Shown here: positions 20,276-20,850 of the stretch, piece after piece | Position numbering within the stretch: the first letter of the stretch is position 1 | Layout of the letters: each line of letters starts with the position of its first letter | Assembly (NCBI GenBank): GCA_900543165.1 | Contig: UQQQ01000039.1 | Location: 1 to 20,850 of the forward strand | Source: an uncultured Dialister sp. | GTDB taxonomy: Bacteria > Bacillota > Negativicutes > Veillonellales > Dialisteraceae | Length of the DNA: 20,850 bases | Direction of reading: 5' to 3' | Notes under the pieces: generated by a model | Seen by the model: only the letters and a program-made list of their open reading frames with translations | What the model was told of the DNA's origin: nothing | Databases searched by the model: none | Position numbers and translations under genes: made by a program

Positions 20276-20850
20276 ATGTTATCTGACTGGCTTCATTCGA
20301 AGCGCATGAAATATATTTCCTTCGCTGTCCTGCTTTTTCTCTTGATGGGGGGCATTTATGTCTATACCCATCACGGGGGGCAGGGCGCGCGGAAGGCCGA
20401 GGTGCGTCCGACGGTGAAGGTCGTGACGCTTGTGCGGCAGGATATGATGAAGCGGATCGTGCTCTCGGGGGAGACGGTGCCGAAGGCTTCTGTGGATATT
20501 TCTCCGAAGTATGCAGGCCGCATCGCGGAGGTGGCGGTGGATCTGGGGGACGCGGTGTCTCTCGGGGATGTGCTTCTCCGTCAGGATACGAAGGATGTCT
20601 CGATTTCTATCGGAGAGAACCGCGCAGGCAGCGCGCAGGCGGCGGCTGAGGCGGTGACGAGCCGCGCGGAGTATGACGCGGGGACGATGAAGGCGCAAAG
20701 TGATTATGAGAATGCTCTCGCTACGTATGAGCGTTACCAGCATCTTTTCGATGAGGGGGCGGTGTCCCGTCAGGATCGCGATGACAGGTATCGCGCGATG
20801 ATGGAGGCAAGAGCGGCGCTCGAGGGTCTGACGAGCCAGTCTATCGGCGG
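20276..20850 (+). CDS. RND/HlyD-type efflux periplasmic adaptor (membrane fusion protein), 5' part
   Basis: The gene runs off the window end; 191 residues are visible. A basic start is followed by one membrane anchor (about residues 13-31, ISFAVLLFLLMGGIYVY). The beta-barrel lead-in (TVKVVTLVRQDMMKRIVLSGE) and the lipoyl half-motif (ISPKYAGRIAEVAVDLGDAVSLGDVLL) come next. Then an Ala/Glu/Arg-rich alpha-hairpin begins (residues ~115 onwards, with YERYQHLFDEGAVSRQDRDD, the usual turn before the second helix). These proteins bridge an inner-membrane RND pump to an outer-membrane TolC-like channel, so pump genes are expected just downstream. AAGGAGG lies 7 nt before the ATG. Confidence 0.93.
   Translation, partial: MLSDWLHSKRMKYISFAVLLFLLMGGIYVYTHHGGQGARKAEVRPTVKVVTLVRQDMMKRIVLSGETVPKASVDISPKYAGRIAEVAVDLGDAVSLGDVLLRQDTKDVSISIGENRAGSAQAAAEAVTSRAEYDAGTMKAQSDYENALATYERYQHLFDEGAVSRQDRDDRYRAMMEARAALEGLTSQSIG

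Noticed and set aside
1..20850. tRNA or rRNA genes
   Set aside because: I looked for cloverleaf-like sequences and GGTTCGA/CCA arms in the intergenic regions and found none; GGGTTCA units at 19479 are tandem repeats, not T-arms.

Overview
The window comes from a diderm Firmicute of the class Negativicutes, most like the Veillonellaceae/Dialister group. This is inferred from gene content. Low-GC Gram-positive style ribosomal and lon/engB genes sit beside outer-membrane genes: a beta-barrel porin ending in Phe, a trimeric autotransporter carrying both a YadA-type anchor and an S-layer homology (SLH) domain, and an RND-type membrane fusion protein. SLH domains on outer-membrane proteins are a known way for Negativicutes to tether the outer membrane to peptidoglycan.

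Layout. 1-929: 3' end of an OmpM-like porin, with terminator. 1037-2207: an Rpn/PD-(D/E)XK nuclease gene split by a 161-bp foldback MITE with TA target duplication. 2425-6036: core information operon(s) rpmG-secE-nusG-rplK-rplA-rplJ-rplL, with structured leaders before rplK and rplJ and a strong terminator after rplL (rpoB does not follow). 6291-7670: xseA-xseB (exonuclease VII). 7894-10224: lon. 10644-11285: engB. 11319-11798: a short secreted SLH/porin-like protein. 12103-12849 (minus): a second Rpn-family gene lacking its N-terminus. 13356-17938: a large trimeric autotransporter adhesin with a G9 tract in its signal region and a frameshift at an A6 run. 18484-19428 (minus): a D-2-hydroxyacid dehydrogenase. 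20276-end: start of an RND efflux adaptor.

Intergenic space is unusually full of short dispersed elements: a MITE family beginning GGAAACGCTGATT; a nested-hairpin family built on CCTTCCCC/GGGGAAGG modules; a TCAT..CGAGCG inverted repeat between lon and engB; and 7-bp tandem arrays (AGTCCCC and GGGTTCA types).

The most interesting signals are three. (a) A 41-nt block is identical in the two otherwise diverged Rpn genes, placed exactly around a Shine-Dalgarno-like GGTGG and an in-frame ATG. This suggests an intragenic C-terminal protein that survives in both copies although both full-length nuclease genes are broken. (b) The adhesin looks phase-variable through poly-G slippage. (c) The CCTTCCCC repeat family keeps its hairpins while the hairpin sequences change.
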